This document shows positions 26,578 to 35,340 of a stretch of 64,000 bases of DNA, piece by piece. Origin of the DNA: Labrenzia sp. DG1229. GTDB lineage: Bacteria > Pseudomonadota > Alphaproteobacteria > Rhizobiales > Stappiaceae. Below the pieces are notes generated by a model. That model ran no database searches. It had not been told where the DNA came from and saw only the letters and a program-made list of their open reading frames with translations. Location of the stretch: contig NZ_KI928948.1 of NCBI RefSeq assembly GCF_000521215.1, forward strand, positions 14,333-78,332, written 5' to 3'. The stretch's first letter is position 1. Every line of letters begins with the position of its first letter. The position numbers and the translations under genes were made by a program.

Positions 26578-26604
26578 TTTGTAAAAATTAATTATTGATT
26601 TGTC
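26578..26604. promoter_or_regulatory. TTTACAAAT-type operator upstream of the cupin gene
   Basis: On the minus strand this reads GACAAATCAATAATTAATTT then TTACAAA. It shares both the GACAAAT and TTTTACAAA parts with the sites at 24536 and 24315. It lies 11 bases before the cupin start. The rest of the gap to 26928 holds no recognisable gene. Confidence 0.5.
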
Positions 26605-26865
26605 TTATTTGTCTTCTGCAGTATAGCGAATTCAAAGTCAAGTTCAGATCACCAAGCAAGAAAATGACCCGTTCAGGCACGTTTCCGATGTGACCTGAGC
26701 GAGATGATGGACTGCAATTACAGTTTCATGCGGTTCGAAAACAAACAGCTTCCCGGCCAGGTCTTGATCGGATTACCGACTGGCAAGAAAGCGGTCCATC
26801 TATCAAGTCTCCAAACGTCGGCAAACCTGCTGCAAGAAACATCCTGTGATCCGAATTGAAGGGGT

Positions 26866-26915
26866 GTCCGCCCCCTCTCAGGGCGTCGATGGGGGCAGAG
26901 AGAGAGGGAGCGGAC
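26866..26915 (-). terminator. Hairpin after the algD-like gene
   Basis: GTCCGCCCCCTCTC and GAGAGGGAGCGGAC pair at 13 of 14 positions, forming a long GC-rich stem 14 bases beyond the AlgD-like stop on the minus strand. There is no T-run. Confidence 0.5.
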
Positions 26916-26928
26916 GGGAGTGTGCGGC

Positions 26929-28338
26929 CTACCAGCCTATTCCGATATAGTGGGAAGAGTTCGGGACTTCTGCGGATATGCGGACTAGGTCCACGACCGT
27001 TGCCTCTTCCTTCTTCGACCTGAGCACACTCCGAAGCTCCGGCAGTTTTTGTGTAACGATGATCGCATCTGCGTCGCGGATCGCGGATTTCGGCGTTGAT
27101 TTCATGAACCCGGCAAGACCGTCGACCACTTCTTGAAGATGGGGTGCCGCATAGCGCATGTATTCAAACTGCTGTGCGATGTGCGGACCTGGTTGGATGG
27201 CCGGATCATAGGCGACCACCTCGATACCGTCCCGCTGAAGCTCGGAGATGAGTTCAAGAGCCGGGCTCTCGCGCAGGTCATCGGTTCCAGGTTTGAACGC
27301 AACACCCAGAACGGCGACTTTTTTCGCTCCAGTCTTGCGGATCATCCCGATGGCCTGATCAATCTGTTTCTCGTTGGATGGCGTCAGGGAATCCATCAGC
27401 GGCGTCGCCACGCCGAGCTTTTCCGCCAGATGCGTGACAGCACGCACTTCCTTGGGCAGGCAGGAGCCTCCGAAAGCGAAGCCCGGCTTCAGGTAATAGG
27501 GAGAGAGATTGAGCTTCGTATCCTGAACAAAAATGTCCATGACCGCGTGACTGTCGATGCCCATCGGTTTGCAAAGACGACCGACTTCGTTGGCGAAGCA
27601 GACCTTGGTGGCATGCCAGACATTGTCGACATACTTCACCAACTCGGCGACCTCAACGGTCGTCACAATCGGGCTTTCGTCCACAGGAGCATAGATCTCA
27701 GCCAGAACGTCCGCGGTTTTCTGGTCGGAAACGCCGATGACAGTTTTCGGTGGTGCGTGGAAGTCGGCAATCGCGGTGCCTTCCCTGAGGAATTCCGGAT
27801 TGAAGCAAATTCCGAAATCCTTGCCGGCAACCTTGTTCGAATACTGCTCAAGGACGGGTTTCATGATGTCGAGCGTTGTCCCTGGAGGAACCGAACAGCG
27901 CAAGACCACGATATGAAACCCGTCCTTTTTGGCCAAGGCTTCACCGATGCCACGCGCAACGGCCTCGATCGCCCTGGTGTCACAACCACCATCCTCGCTG
28001 GTCGGGGTCCCGACCGAAACAAACGTGACATCGGTCTCCAGAACCGCTCGTTCCAGATTGGTCGTTGCATGGAGAAGATCCTCAGCAACACCTTTGGACA
28101 GAAGTTCACCCAGACGATCCTCGTGAATGGGGCTCTGTCCCCACGCAATGGAGTCGACTTTCTGATTGTCGATATCCGTCCCGACAACGCGGTGTCCAAG
28201 GTCACTCAGGCAGGCAAGAGACACTGCGCCGACATAGCCGAGCCCGACCACACTGATTGCCTTTTTTTGCTCGACAAGCCGCAGTGAAACGCTGTCCAGC
28301 TTTTGAGCCGTATCGAGGCGACCGACAAACATGTTCAT
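26929..28338 (-). CDS. algD: GDP-mannose 6-dehydrogenase-like nucleotide-sugar dehydrogenase
   Basis: The 469-residue protein resembles AlgD more than UDP-glucose dehydrogenases. It shows GLGYVGAVSLACL (Rossmann, 32-44), FNPEFLREGTAI, VEVAELVKYVDNVWHATKVC, LNLSPYYLKPGFAFGGSCLP with catalytic Cys293, and KPGTDDLRESP. Family enzymes oxidise GDP-mannose to GDP-mannuronate, the alginate precursor, using two NAD+. It is about 27 residues longer at the N-terminus than Pseudomonas AlgD. It stands alone, away from the other alg genes but behind its own sigma-54-like promoter at 28378-28396. The nearby Alg8, Alg44 and AlgI relatives support the substrate. Confidence 0.82.
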   Translation of the reverse strand: MNMFVGRLDTAQKLDSVSLRLVEQKKAISVVGLGYVGAVSLACLSDLGHRVVGTDIDNQKVDSIAWGQSPIHEDRLGELLSKGVAEDLLHATTNLERAVLETDVTFVSVGTPTSEDGGCDTRAIEAVARGIGEALAKKDGFHIVVLRCSVPPGTTLDIMKPVLEQYSNKVAGKDFGICFNPEFLREGTAIADFHAPPKTVIGVSDQKTADVLAEIYAPVDESPIVTTVEVAELVKYVDNVWHATKVCFANEVGRLCKPMGIDSHAVMDIFVQDTKLNLSPYYLKPGFAFGGSCLPKEVRAVTHLAEKLGVATPLMDSLTPSNEKQIDQAIGMIRKTGAKKVAVLGVAFKPGTDDLRESPALELISELQRDGIEVVAYDPAIQPGPHIAQQFEYMRYAAPHLQEVVDGLAGFMKSTPKSAIRDADAIIVTQKLPELRSVLRSKKEEATVVDLVRISAEVPNSSHYIGIGW

Positions 28339-28377
28339 ATCTCAGTACTCCCAGTTAAAGCTATCTGGGTTTGAGAA

Positions 28378-28396
28378 GAACAATCTTCGTGCCAAA
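28378..28396 (-). promoter_or_regulatory. Sigma-54-type promoter of the algD-like gene
   Basis: On the minus strand TTGGCACGAAGATTGTT matches the -24/-12 consensus TTGGCACG-N4-TTGCT except that the -12 GC is GT. The GG-to-GT spacing is ten bases. The expected start point is about 30 bases before the ATG at 28338, the same layout as the other alg-locus promoters. Confidence 0.65.
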
Positions 28397-28649
28397 CACG
28401 TCCCTATTACGTTTTATATATATTTTTCATATGCTTATACTATTTCCCAAATCTGAAACGATTATCGGGCTTTCAATTTTGGAAACAAAAAATTCCCGTT
28501 TTCGATCTTTTGATTGCAATACGGCAATGTCACTGCCAACCGAGTTTCCAAGGAACGTGCGCCGGACACCCAGGACTGTCCGGTCTCCAATTTTCAACGG
28601 CTGTTTGAAGGCCTATGTATAAAGCCTTCAGAAGGCCGTTTCGGGCGTT

Positions 28650-28685
28650 CTCGAAATCGAAATTGCATTTTTCCATTTCGCAAAA
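28650..28685. promoter_or_regulatory. Candidate activator-binding inverted repeat
   Basis: TCTCGAAATCGAA (28650-28662) and TTCCATTTCGCAAA (28672-28685) are imperfect inverted copies (10 of 13) of the half-site found as a perfect pair upstream of alg44. They lie about 80-120 bases before the HAD-gene promoter, a usual distance for enhancers bound by NtrC-type activators. The whole 28397-28767 stretch is AT-rich and holds no recognisable gene. Confidence 0.45.
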
Positions 28686-28767
28686 CCGTTTTTGGATTTT
28701 TATATCTCCTCTTTCCAAATTCGAAACCAACCCATTGAAAAATATAGTTTTAATTTACCCCTCGAAT

Positions 28768-28784
28768 TTGGCCACTGTCTTGCA
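28768..28784 (+). promoter_or_regulatory. Sigma-54-type promoter of the HAD/Nudix operon
   Basis: TTGGCCACTGTCTTGCA has GG and GC separated by exactly ten bases and the TTGCA -12 element. The predicted start is about 28 bases before the ATG at 28823. Confidence 0.75.
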
Positions 28785-28822
28785 AAGGCCTCCTCAAGTC
28801 TAGTCATCGAAGAGGCAATGCA

Positions 28823-29665
28823 ATGTTTTCCAACAGCAGATTCAAATTGATCGGCCAGGTCGCAGGTCCATTCGGAATTCAAAAAGATTCACCTCAGGGC
28901 GATGTTTTTCTTTTTGATGTCAATGCCCTCTTCGAGGCGCATCAAAGCGAAATGGACCGCGCCTTTGCTGGCTATCTGGCGGAGTTCGCCGCACAACGCT
29001 CTTGCTACCTACTGTCCAGCCTGAACTATGCTGAAACCGCTGCTCGTATCCCCTCACGAGTGCGCAGGACGTTCGCTGGGATTTTCGCTTCCGCCGGCAC
29101 AGAGTTGTGGCGTCAGAATGAGTTGCTGATCCGCCACGATCACTACTTTTGCGACGACCTATATGAAACTGTCGCCAAGCTGGTTCTGCAAAGTGCATAT
29201 CCCGATAAACAGGCTCCAGTGATCGACTGCGGACCCGCAACGTTGCGCATCTGCCTCGCCGGGACGCGAGTCGGCCGGACTGCAAAGCGCAACTATGTGG
29301 CCTGGGAGCGGGAGCATAGGGAACTCGACAAATTTATCGCAGCAATCCGAACCCGATTTCCAAATCATTCCGTCTGCAAGGATTCAGAAGGCAGCTTGCT
29401 CATCATGCCGAACACCTACTCAACAGCAAAAGTTCAGGAGCACCTGCTGAGGCGCCACAAGTCGGCGCGACTGGTTGCCTATCTCGGCGAGACAGCAGCC
29501 CGCGGCTTTGCGAAGCCGATGTGCGATGCGTTTCTCAAGGACAACATCCTTTCCACGGTCGACGGCGCCAGCGACATCAGCCAGTTGCTGAGCTACGAAA
29601 TGCGGCGGATGCAGGAACACCTGATGGTGGAGCCAACCCCCCTCCGCCTGGTTCATGGAGCTTGA
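28823..29665 (+). CDS. Phosphomannomutase-like HAD protein with altered catalytic residues
   Basis: I recognise this 280-residue protein only by pattern. FLFDVNALFEAH (31-40) aligns with the HAD motif I of eukaryotic-type phosphomannomutase (FDVDGTL). TLRICLAGTRVGRTAKRNY (140-158) aligns with its 'GMLNVSPIGR' substrate strand, SEGSLLIMPN with 'GGQISFDVFP', and YLGETAARGFAKPMCD (220-235) with 'FFGDKTMPGGND'. The second Asp of DxD is Asn34 and the GD motif is GE. Phosphomannomutase makes the mannose-1-phosphate needed for GDP-mannose, so the context fits, but activity is uncertain. It is co-transcribed with the Nudix gene. Confidence 0.5.
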   Translation: MFSNSRFKLIGQVAGPFGIQKDSPQGDVFLFDVNALFEAHQSEMDRAFAGYLAEFAAQRSCYLLSSLNYAETAARIPSRVRRTFAGIFASAGTELWRQNELLIRHDHYFCDDLYETVAKLVLQSAYPDKQAPVIDCGPATLRICLAGTRVGRTAKRNYVAWEREHRELDKFIAAIRTRFPNHSVCKDSEGSLLIMPNTYSTAKVQEHLLRRHKSARLVAYLGETAARGFAKPMCDAFLKDNILSTVDGASDISQLLSYEMRRMQEHLMVEPTPLRLVHGA

Positions 29666-29666
29666 A

Positions 29667-30239
29667 ATGAAAGCCATGCCAATCATCATCGATGACCCGA
29701 ACTGGTCGGTTCTCAAAAGTGACACGGTCTACGACTCCGGCAACCAGTTACGCGTTGTTCGCCAGTGCGTGCAGCTGCCCGACAACCGGATCGTCGACGA
29801 CTATTTCAGGATCGACCTTCCCTCATTCGCGACAGTTTATGCGGTTACTGAAGACGACGAGGTTCTGCTGCTTCAACAATATAAACACGGCGTTGGACAG
29901 GTGTGTCTGACGCTGCCGGGCGGCCAGGTCGACCCGGGAGAAGATCCCGAATTTTCAGCGAGACGAGAGTTGCTGGAAGAAACAGGTTACGGAGGCGGCC
30001 GCTGGTTGTCTGGTCCTTCTCTCGTTCTTCACGGCAATCAGGCAATAGCAAAGGCGCATGTATTCGTTGCAAGACATGTCATCAAGATCGCAGACGCCTG
30101 CTCTGACGACCTGGAGGACGCAACCCTCGTGACAAGGCGGCGTTCTGAACTACGCCGCGCGATCCTGGCAGGAGAATTGCCGGTCACTTCGCATGTTGCC
30201 GCTGTCGGGATCGCCGAAGCGCTCTTTGAAGCGACCTGA
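29667..30239 (+). CDS. Nudix hydrolase (nucleoside-diphosphate-sugar type)
   Basis: The 190-residue protein has the Nudix box GEDPEFSARRELLEETG preceded by LTLPGGQVDP, and VLLLQQYKHG-like strands as in ADP-ribose and GDP-mannose pyrophosphatases. The ATG at 29667 is chosen because GGAG lies six bases upstream, whereas 29655 has no such site. It nearly overlaps the HAD gene. In this locus it could cleave GDP-mannose or a related nucleotide sugar; the substrate is an inference. Confidence 0.82.
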   Translation: MKAMPIIIDDPNWSVLKSDTVYDSGNQLRVVRQCVQLPDNRIVDDYFRIDLPSFATVYAVTEDDEVLLLQQYKHGVGQVCLTLPGGQVDPGEDPEFSARRELLEETGYGGGRWLSGPSLVLHGNQAIAKAHVFVARHVIKIADACSDDLEDATLVTRRRSELRRAILAGELPVTSHVAAVGIAEALFEAT

Positions 30240-30254
30240 TGCAGGATTTCAAGC

Positions 30255-30279
30255 GGTGCGTGACGACGCCTCACGCACC
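30255..30279. terminator. Hairpin between convergent Nudix and response-regulator genes
   Basis: GGTGCGTGA and TCACGCACC form a perfect 9-bp stem with a seven-base loop. It includes the stop codon of the response regulator. It probably ends both converging transcription units, although T-runs are absent. Confidence 0.55.
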
Positions 30280-31740
30280 TTCGGCGGCAATCTGGATGTC
30301 TTCGCCTGATGGTTCGTCCTGTTCTGCCCAGATTTCCTTTTTTCGATAGAGTGTCGATGGGCTGACCTGAAGCGCGCGGGCTGTTTTGGGCAGACTGCCA
30401 CCGCAAGCGTCAATTGTTGCCTCGATGATCTGCCGTTCCAGCATCTCGAAAGGCTGTCCAAGCGTCAACGTGATCGCGGGCCAGGAACCATTGCTTTCGA
30501 CGGTCCGGCCAACGTCTGCATTCACGCTCATCGGGGTCTGGAGGGGGTGCGGCGCGGCTTGTGTCTTCGGCACGGGTGCACGTCCGCGGAGGGTCGCCAG
30601 CATATCGGCTTCCACGTAGGGACCTTCGTTCAATACCACCAGATTTCTGATGGTATTCTGCATTTCGCGAACATTGCCCGGCCAGTTGTGGGACAACAGG
30701 GTTTCCTCTGCCTCCACCGAGAAGCCTTCAAAGGACTTGCCTTCTTCGCCGGCAAATTGCGTCAAAAAATGCTTTGCAAGTTCAAGAACATCGGTGCCCC
30801 GGGACCGCAATGGCGGCAACCCGATCGGAAGGACATGCAGCCGGTAAAAAAGATCTTCGCGAAACCGGCCGGCCTCGACTTCCTCCAACGGATTCCTGTT
30901 TGTGGCGCAGACAATGCGAACGTCCACCTTCTTGAGGGTGTCGCTACCGACCTTCTGTATCGTTCCGCTTTGCAGGAAACGCAGCAGTTTCGCCTGAAGA
31001 CCAAGTTCAAGTTCGCAAATCTCATCGAGGAAAAGTGTCCCTCCGTCCGCCCGTGCAGCGGCACCATCCCGGTCCGAGGTCGCGCCGGTAAAGGCTCCCT
31101 TTATGTGTCCGAAAATTTCAGACTCGATCAAGTCCTTCGGGATGGCCGCGCAGTTCAGCGGAACAAATGGTTTCTTTGTACGCTGACTAGACCTGTGAAT
31201 TGCTTCGGCGCACACTTCCTTGCCTGTACCGCTTTCGCCAGTGATGAACACAGCGGCGTTCGAGCGGGCAACGCTTTCGATCATCTTGTAAACCGCGGTC
31301 ATCGGCAATGAAGAGCCGATGAAGCCATGCTGAACCTTGCCTGATGCCGGTTTGCGAACTTCTTCGACGACTTCGGTGAGGGTTTCGCGTTCGAGCGCAT
31401 TGCGCGTCGTCGTGACAAGGCGCTCCTCGGCTACAGGTTTCACGATAAAGTCGTAAGCGCCCGCCTGCATGGCATCGACGGCCGTCTTGATCGAACCGGA
31501 ACTGGTGACAACGACAACTGTCACGGGAAGTTGCTCCTCGCGAATGGACGCCAGAACATCCATTCCGCTCATGTCGGGCAGTTGCAGATCCAGCAGAACA
31601 ACGCTTATTCCCCCCTTGCGCAAGCGCGTCAGGGCGTCAGCTCCAGTTTCCACATGTATCGATTCGAGACCCGCGCGCGAGAGCTGATGACCATAAACCG
31701 TTGCTAGGGGCAGTGCGTCTTCAACAAGCAGAACCTTCAA
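30271..31740 (-). CDS. Sigma-54-dependent response regulator (NtrC/AlgB type)
   Basis: The protein (489 residues) has a receiver domain (1-115, phosphoacceptor D51 in VVLLDLQLPD), an AAA+ domain (about 138-370) and a Fis-type HTH near the C-terminus (SLPKTARALQVSPSTLYRKK). The AAA+ domain has Walker A GESGTGKE (168-175) and the sigma-54 contact loop GAFTGA (215-220). I prefer TTG at 31740, which follows GGAAGGAG at six bases; an upstream GTG at 31797 overlaps the kinase gene and has no good site. It is the last gene of the algJ-type operon. It should activate the sigma-54 promoters of the alg locus after phosphorylation by the kinase encoded upstream. Confidence 0.9.
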   Translation of the reverse strand: MKVLLVEDALPLATVYGHQLSRAGLESIHVETGADALTRLRKGGISVVLLDLQLPDMSGMDVLASIREEQLPVTVVVVTSSGSIKTAVDAMQAGAYDFIVKPVAEERLVTTTRNALERETLTEVVEEVRKPASGKVQHGFIGSSLPMTAVYKMIESVARSNAAVFITGESGTGKEVCAEAIHRSSQRTKKPFVPLNCAAIPKDLIESEIFGHIKGAFTGATSDRDGAAARADGGTLFLDEICELELGLQAKLLRFLQSGTIQKVGSDTLKKVDVRIVCATNRNPLEEVEAGRFREDLFYRLHVLPIGLPPLRSRGTDVLELAKHFLTQFAGEEGKSFEGFSVEAEETLLSHNWPGNVREMQNTIRNLVVLNEGPYVEADMLATLRGRAPVPKTQAAPHPLQTPMSVNADVGRTVESNGSWPAITLTLGQPFEMLERQIIEATIDACGGSLPKTARALQVSPSTLYRKKEIWAEQDEPSGEDIQIAAEGA

Positions 31741-31771
31741 CTTAAGCTCCTTCCACGCGTCACATCTTTCC

Positions 31772-34700
31772 TCAGGTATCGAATGATACCTTGACACCTA
31801 TTTCTACAGCCAATGCTTTCACTTCCGTTAGTGTATGCTCGCAAACTTGTGAAAGCTCTTCCATTTTGCCCATGGCTTCGAGCGTTTTGCCGTCCCGCAC
31901 TTGCGCATTCATCGTGCTTGCCACCGTAGCCAGTTCCAAAGCGCCAAATGTGCCCGCCACACTTTTGAGCGCATGCGTGGCTCGCTCCAGCTTTTCGGGA
32001 TCATGCGCTTCAGCAGCTTCCAGTGCCGAATGCCGCCGCTTGAGCGTATCGTCAACGAACTGCTGCAGGAGCTTTTGCTTCAACTCAGCCGGCATGGTGT
32101 CGAGGATCTCACGCGCGGCAGCGAGAGATTCGGTCGTACCGGATGCAACACCTACCGGCATTTCCATGTCATGTTTGGCGACGTTTCTTGAAATGCAGGC
32201 AAGCAGGTCATTTTTTTCGACCGGTTTTGCCAGAAAATCCGTCATTCCGGACGCCAGAAACCGCTCCCGGTCGCCGCGAAGCGAATAAGCCGTGAGCGCA
32301 ACGATCGGCGTCGTGGTGTTTCGCTGTCCGCTCCGGATTCTGCGAGTGGCTTCAATGCCATCCATTTCCGGCATCGAGATATCCATCAAGATGCAATCAT
32401 AGTCGCGTTTCGATGCCGCCCGAACCGCTTCCTTTCCATTGTTCGCGATATCAATATTGCAGCCGACGCTTTCCAGCGCATGGCTGACCACGATCTGGTT
32501 GGTCGCGTTGTCTTCGGCAAGCAGTACCGTCAGGTCCTCAGGTAGCTCCGAAGGACTTTCGTCGTATTCCTCTTCGGGAAAAACCGTCTGGTCGTCGGCC
32601 AGCGTGATCGGAACAAGGAACTCGAAGGTGCTGCCGGCGTCCTGCCGACTTTCAACCTGAACTTTTCCACCCATGAGGTGTGCGATCTGCTTGCAGATCG
32701 CAAGACCAAGTCCGGTGCCGCCCTGTTTCTTGGTGTAGCTGGTGTCGATCGTGACAAAGTCTCCGAAGAGCGCATCATGCTTGTCCTCGGGAATACCTAT
32801 TCCCGAGTCCTTGACTGAAATGCGGAAAGTTGGCTCTACCGGATCCTCTTTTTCGATGTCGACGCTAATCTCGACAAATCCGATTTCGGTAAACTTGACT
32901 GCATTCGACACCAGATTCAGGATCACTTGCCTCAGGCGGCCGGCGTCACCGACCACGTTATGGGGCAGTCCGACCGGATAGTTCAGGGAAAGGTCGAGCC
33001 CCTTGTCTCTCGCGATCGGCATGAAGAGATCGACAACGCTCTTGACGACCGACTTCAATTTGAACGGCACAGGGTCGAGGTCCATTCGACCGGCCTCGAG
33101 CTTTGAGAAGTCCAGTATATCATTGATGAGTTCGAGCAGAGATCGTCCGGACTCGCGCGCTGTCTTGACGTAATCCGCCTGCGCCGGGCTCAGATCGGTA
33201 TCACGCAACAGGCTGAGAATGCCGAGAACACCATTCATGGGCGTGCGTATCTCGTGGCTCATCATTGCCAGAAACTTGGCCTTTGCCTCGTTGGCAGCTT
33301 CCGCCCGCTCCTTGGCAACCCTGAGAGCCGCGTCCGCTGCCTTTCGCTCGGTGATGTCCCGCACGTACCCGAGGAAGAGTGGCCCTTCGGCGCCTTTGGT
33401 GTGGCGGATCGCAAGTTCGACGATGATTTCGTGACCGTCTCTGTGCTGCCCCTCGATTTCGATCCTCTTGCCGAGTACCGGTCCCTCCCCCGTCTTGAGG
33501 AAATTGGCCAAACCGTCGTCGTGAGCCTGGCGGTACTTGTCGGGAATGATGTAGTCGGACATTTTCCTGCCGACGATATCTCCCACCTTCCAGCCGAAGA
33601 CCTCCTCGGCGGCCGGGCTGAAGTCGAGCACGATACCGTCCCCGTTCATGACGATGACACCGTCAAAAGACGCATCAACAACATTGCGCAGCAGATCCTC
33701 GTTCCGCCGCAGTTCCGCTTCGCGGTTCTTCAACTCAGTGATGTCGACCCGGAAACCAACGAGACCCCCCTCACTCGTGCGCGACTCGATCACGCGCAAC
33801 CACCTGCCGTCATCGAGATGCTGTTCCATGGGAGCGCCGGGGTTCTGATGATGCTCCATGCGCATGGCAACCCAGTCTTCGAGGACGCCCTCCGCCACCT
33901 GGTACTGACCCCGCATGGCCCCTTTTCTGATGATTTCCTCAAACGTTGCGCCCGGCTGTATGAGATCTGCGCTGGAGCTGTAGAACTCCCTGTATTTGCT
34001 GTTGCACAAGACGAGCCTGTCTTCTGCATCATACAAAACAAACCCGTCCGGCAAGGACTCGATTGCGTCGACAAGACGGGTTTCGGCTTGCTCGACCTTG
34101 GCGGCAGCTGCCTGCTGTTCCGACAGGTCCCGGAGAATTGCTGTGTAGGTTGCCGTGCCTTCGATAACGACCTCAGAGAGTGACATCTCGACGGGATACT
34201 CGACGCCATCCAGCCGCCTGCCAACGGTTTCCAGTCGTTTGCCCGTCGCTTCAAACGCTGTCGCCGACCCTGAACAGCATTCGAACGGCAGATCTTCATT
34301 GCTGGTGCCGGGTAGAACATCGCTGATGAGACACCCCATAACGTCCTCGACATTTGCGGCACCGAACATTGACAGAGCAGCCTGGTTGGCGCTCAGCAAA
34401 TTGCCGTTGGGCGACAAGGTCAAAACACCGTCGAGCATTGTGTCGAGAATGGTGCTGACCTGTGCTTCACCTGCTTCCGCGCGTTGGGTCGCCTTGAGCA
34501 ACGCTTCGTTTTTTTCGCGTTCCGCCTCTGCAAGGCCCGCAAGTCTCCTCATGGCGCGCTGCCGCTGCAGGGAGAGGACGAAGGTCAGCGCAAGTGCGGC
34601 CACAAACGCAACCACCAGCATGAAAATCAAATTGTCGATGGATGTGAAACCGTTTCCGTAAAGCGCACTCGCCGGAATGATGACTTCCTGAATTCCCCGG

Positions 34701-35272
34701 ATGTCACCGACTTCCCACACCGTCTTGGGTGACTGAGGGTGGGTGTTGTGGCAGGCGACACAACTTTCTTCCATCCGAACAGCAGTCGCGCTTCGAAAAA
34801 ACGTACCGTCGTCACGCTGTTCCAGGCGCTGGAACGGCACTTCCGGTGACTTTTCCAGCGCAGCCAGTGCTTGCTTTTCGAACTTGTCGAGATTTCGGTC
34901 CAGACGCCAAGGCCAGGGGTGATTTGACAGCATCCGGATGGCACTGGTTGCCCCTTGCGCCTGCAATTCGTCCTCGAGTGCAAGTGTCATCGACACCGGT
35001 GCCGGTATTGTCAGGTCCTTGTCATGATAATCATGACTGACAGAGACATCCTGGGACGAATAAAGCTTGTCGACGACTTCCCTGGAATAGAACGATCGTG
35101 CGGCTGTCAGAAGCTCCGACTGCGCTCTTGCAGCTGCTGAAAGGTCGGCGGTCCTGGCCTTTTGCCCGAAATCGACGGCGATCACATACGCAGCAATCGC
35201 TGACGCCGAGATGAAAACCAGGACGAGCCAGAACGTGGCGTCATAGGTCAACTCCCGGATCCACTTGCGCAT
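31772..35272 (-). CDS. Hybrid histidine kinase with periplasmic c-type heme sensor
   Basis: The 1166-residue protein has two membrane segments (about 12-32 and 214-234) flanking a Tll0287/DUF3365-like periplasmic domain. That domain carries the heme-attachment motif CVACH at 171-175. Then follow three PAS domains (about 276-386, 401-516, 526-646), HisKA with H673 (MMSHEIRTPMNG), HATPase (GTGLGLAICKQI), a receiver with D964 (CILMDISMPEMDG) and an Hpt domain with H1100 (ATHALKSVAGTFGAL). This is a full phosphorelay chain. The ATG at 35272 has AGGGGA seven bases upstream; an earlier ATG at 35344 overlaps the preceding stop. It probably senses redox state or a diatomic gas and passes the signal to the sigma-54 regulator downstream. 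Confidence 0.88.
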   Translation of the reverse strand: MRKWIRELTYDATFWLVLVFISASAIAAYVIAVDFGQKARTADLSAAARAQSELLTAARSFYSREVVDKLYSSQDVSVSHDYHDKDLTIPAPVSMTLALEDELQAQGATSAIRMLSNHPWPWRLDRNLDKFEKQALAALEKSPEVPFQRLEQRDDGTFFRSATAVRMEESCVACHNTHPQSPKTVWEVGDIRGIQEVIIPASALYGNGFTSIDNLIFMLVVAFVAALALTFVLSLQRQRAMRRLAGLAEAEREKNEALLKATQRAEAGEAQVSTILDTMLDGVLTLSPNGNLLSANQAALSMFGAANVEDVMGCLISDVLPGTSNEDLPFECCSGSATAFEATGKRLETVGRRLDGVEYPVEMSLSEVVIEGTATYTAILRDLSEQQAAAAKVEQAETRLVDAIESLPDGFVLYDAEDRLVLCNSKYREFYSSSADLIQPGATFEEIIRKGAMRGQYQVAEGVLEDWVAMRMEHHQNPGAPMEQHLDDGRWLRVIESRTSEGGLVGFRVDITELKNREAELRRNEDLLRNVVDASFDGVIVMNGDGIVLDFSPAAEEVFGWKVGDIVGRKMSDYIIPDKYRQAHDDGLANFLKTGEGPVLGKRIEIEGQHRDGHEIIVELAIRHTKGAEGPLFLGYVRDITERKAADAALRVAKERAEAANEAKAKFLAMMSHEIRTPMNGVLGILSLLRDTDLSPAQADYVKTARESGRSLLELINDILDFSKLEAGRMDLDPVPFKLKSVVKSVVDLFMPIARDKGLDLSLNYPVGLPHNVVGDAGRLRQVILNLVSNAVKFTEIGFVEISVDIEKEDPVEPTFRISVKDSGIGIPEDKHDALFGDFVTIDTSYTKKQGGTGLGLAICKQIAHLMGGKVQVESRQDAGSTFEFLVPITLADDQTVFPEEEYDESPSELPEDLTVLLAEDNATNQIVVSHALESVGCNIDIANNGKEAVRAASKRDYDCILMDISMPEMDGIEATRRIRSGQRNTTTPIVALTAYSLRGDRERFLASGMTDFLAKPVEKNDLLACISRNVAKHDMEMPVGVASGTTESLAAAREILDTMPAELKQKLLQQFVDDTLKRRHSALEAAEAHDPEKLERATHALKSVAGTFGALELATVASTMNAQVRDGKTLEAMGKMEELSQVCEHTLTEVKALAVEIGVKVSFDT

Positions 35273-35340
35273 ATTTTTGTCCCCTCGGTTCTGGTGCTCA
35301 GACCCGTTTCCAGCGCGTAAGCCTTCTGGTGAATGCTTGC

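Noticed and set aside
27133-28287. 384-codon plus-strand frame
   Set aside because: It is antisense to the AlgD-like gene, which has intact Rossmann and catalytic Cys motifs.
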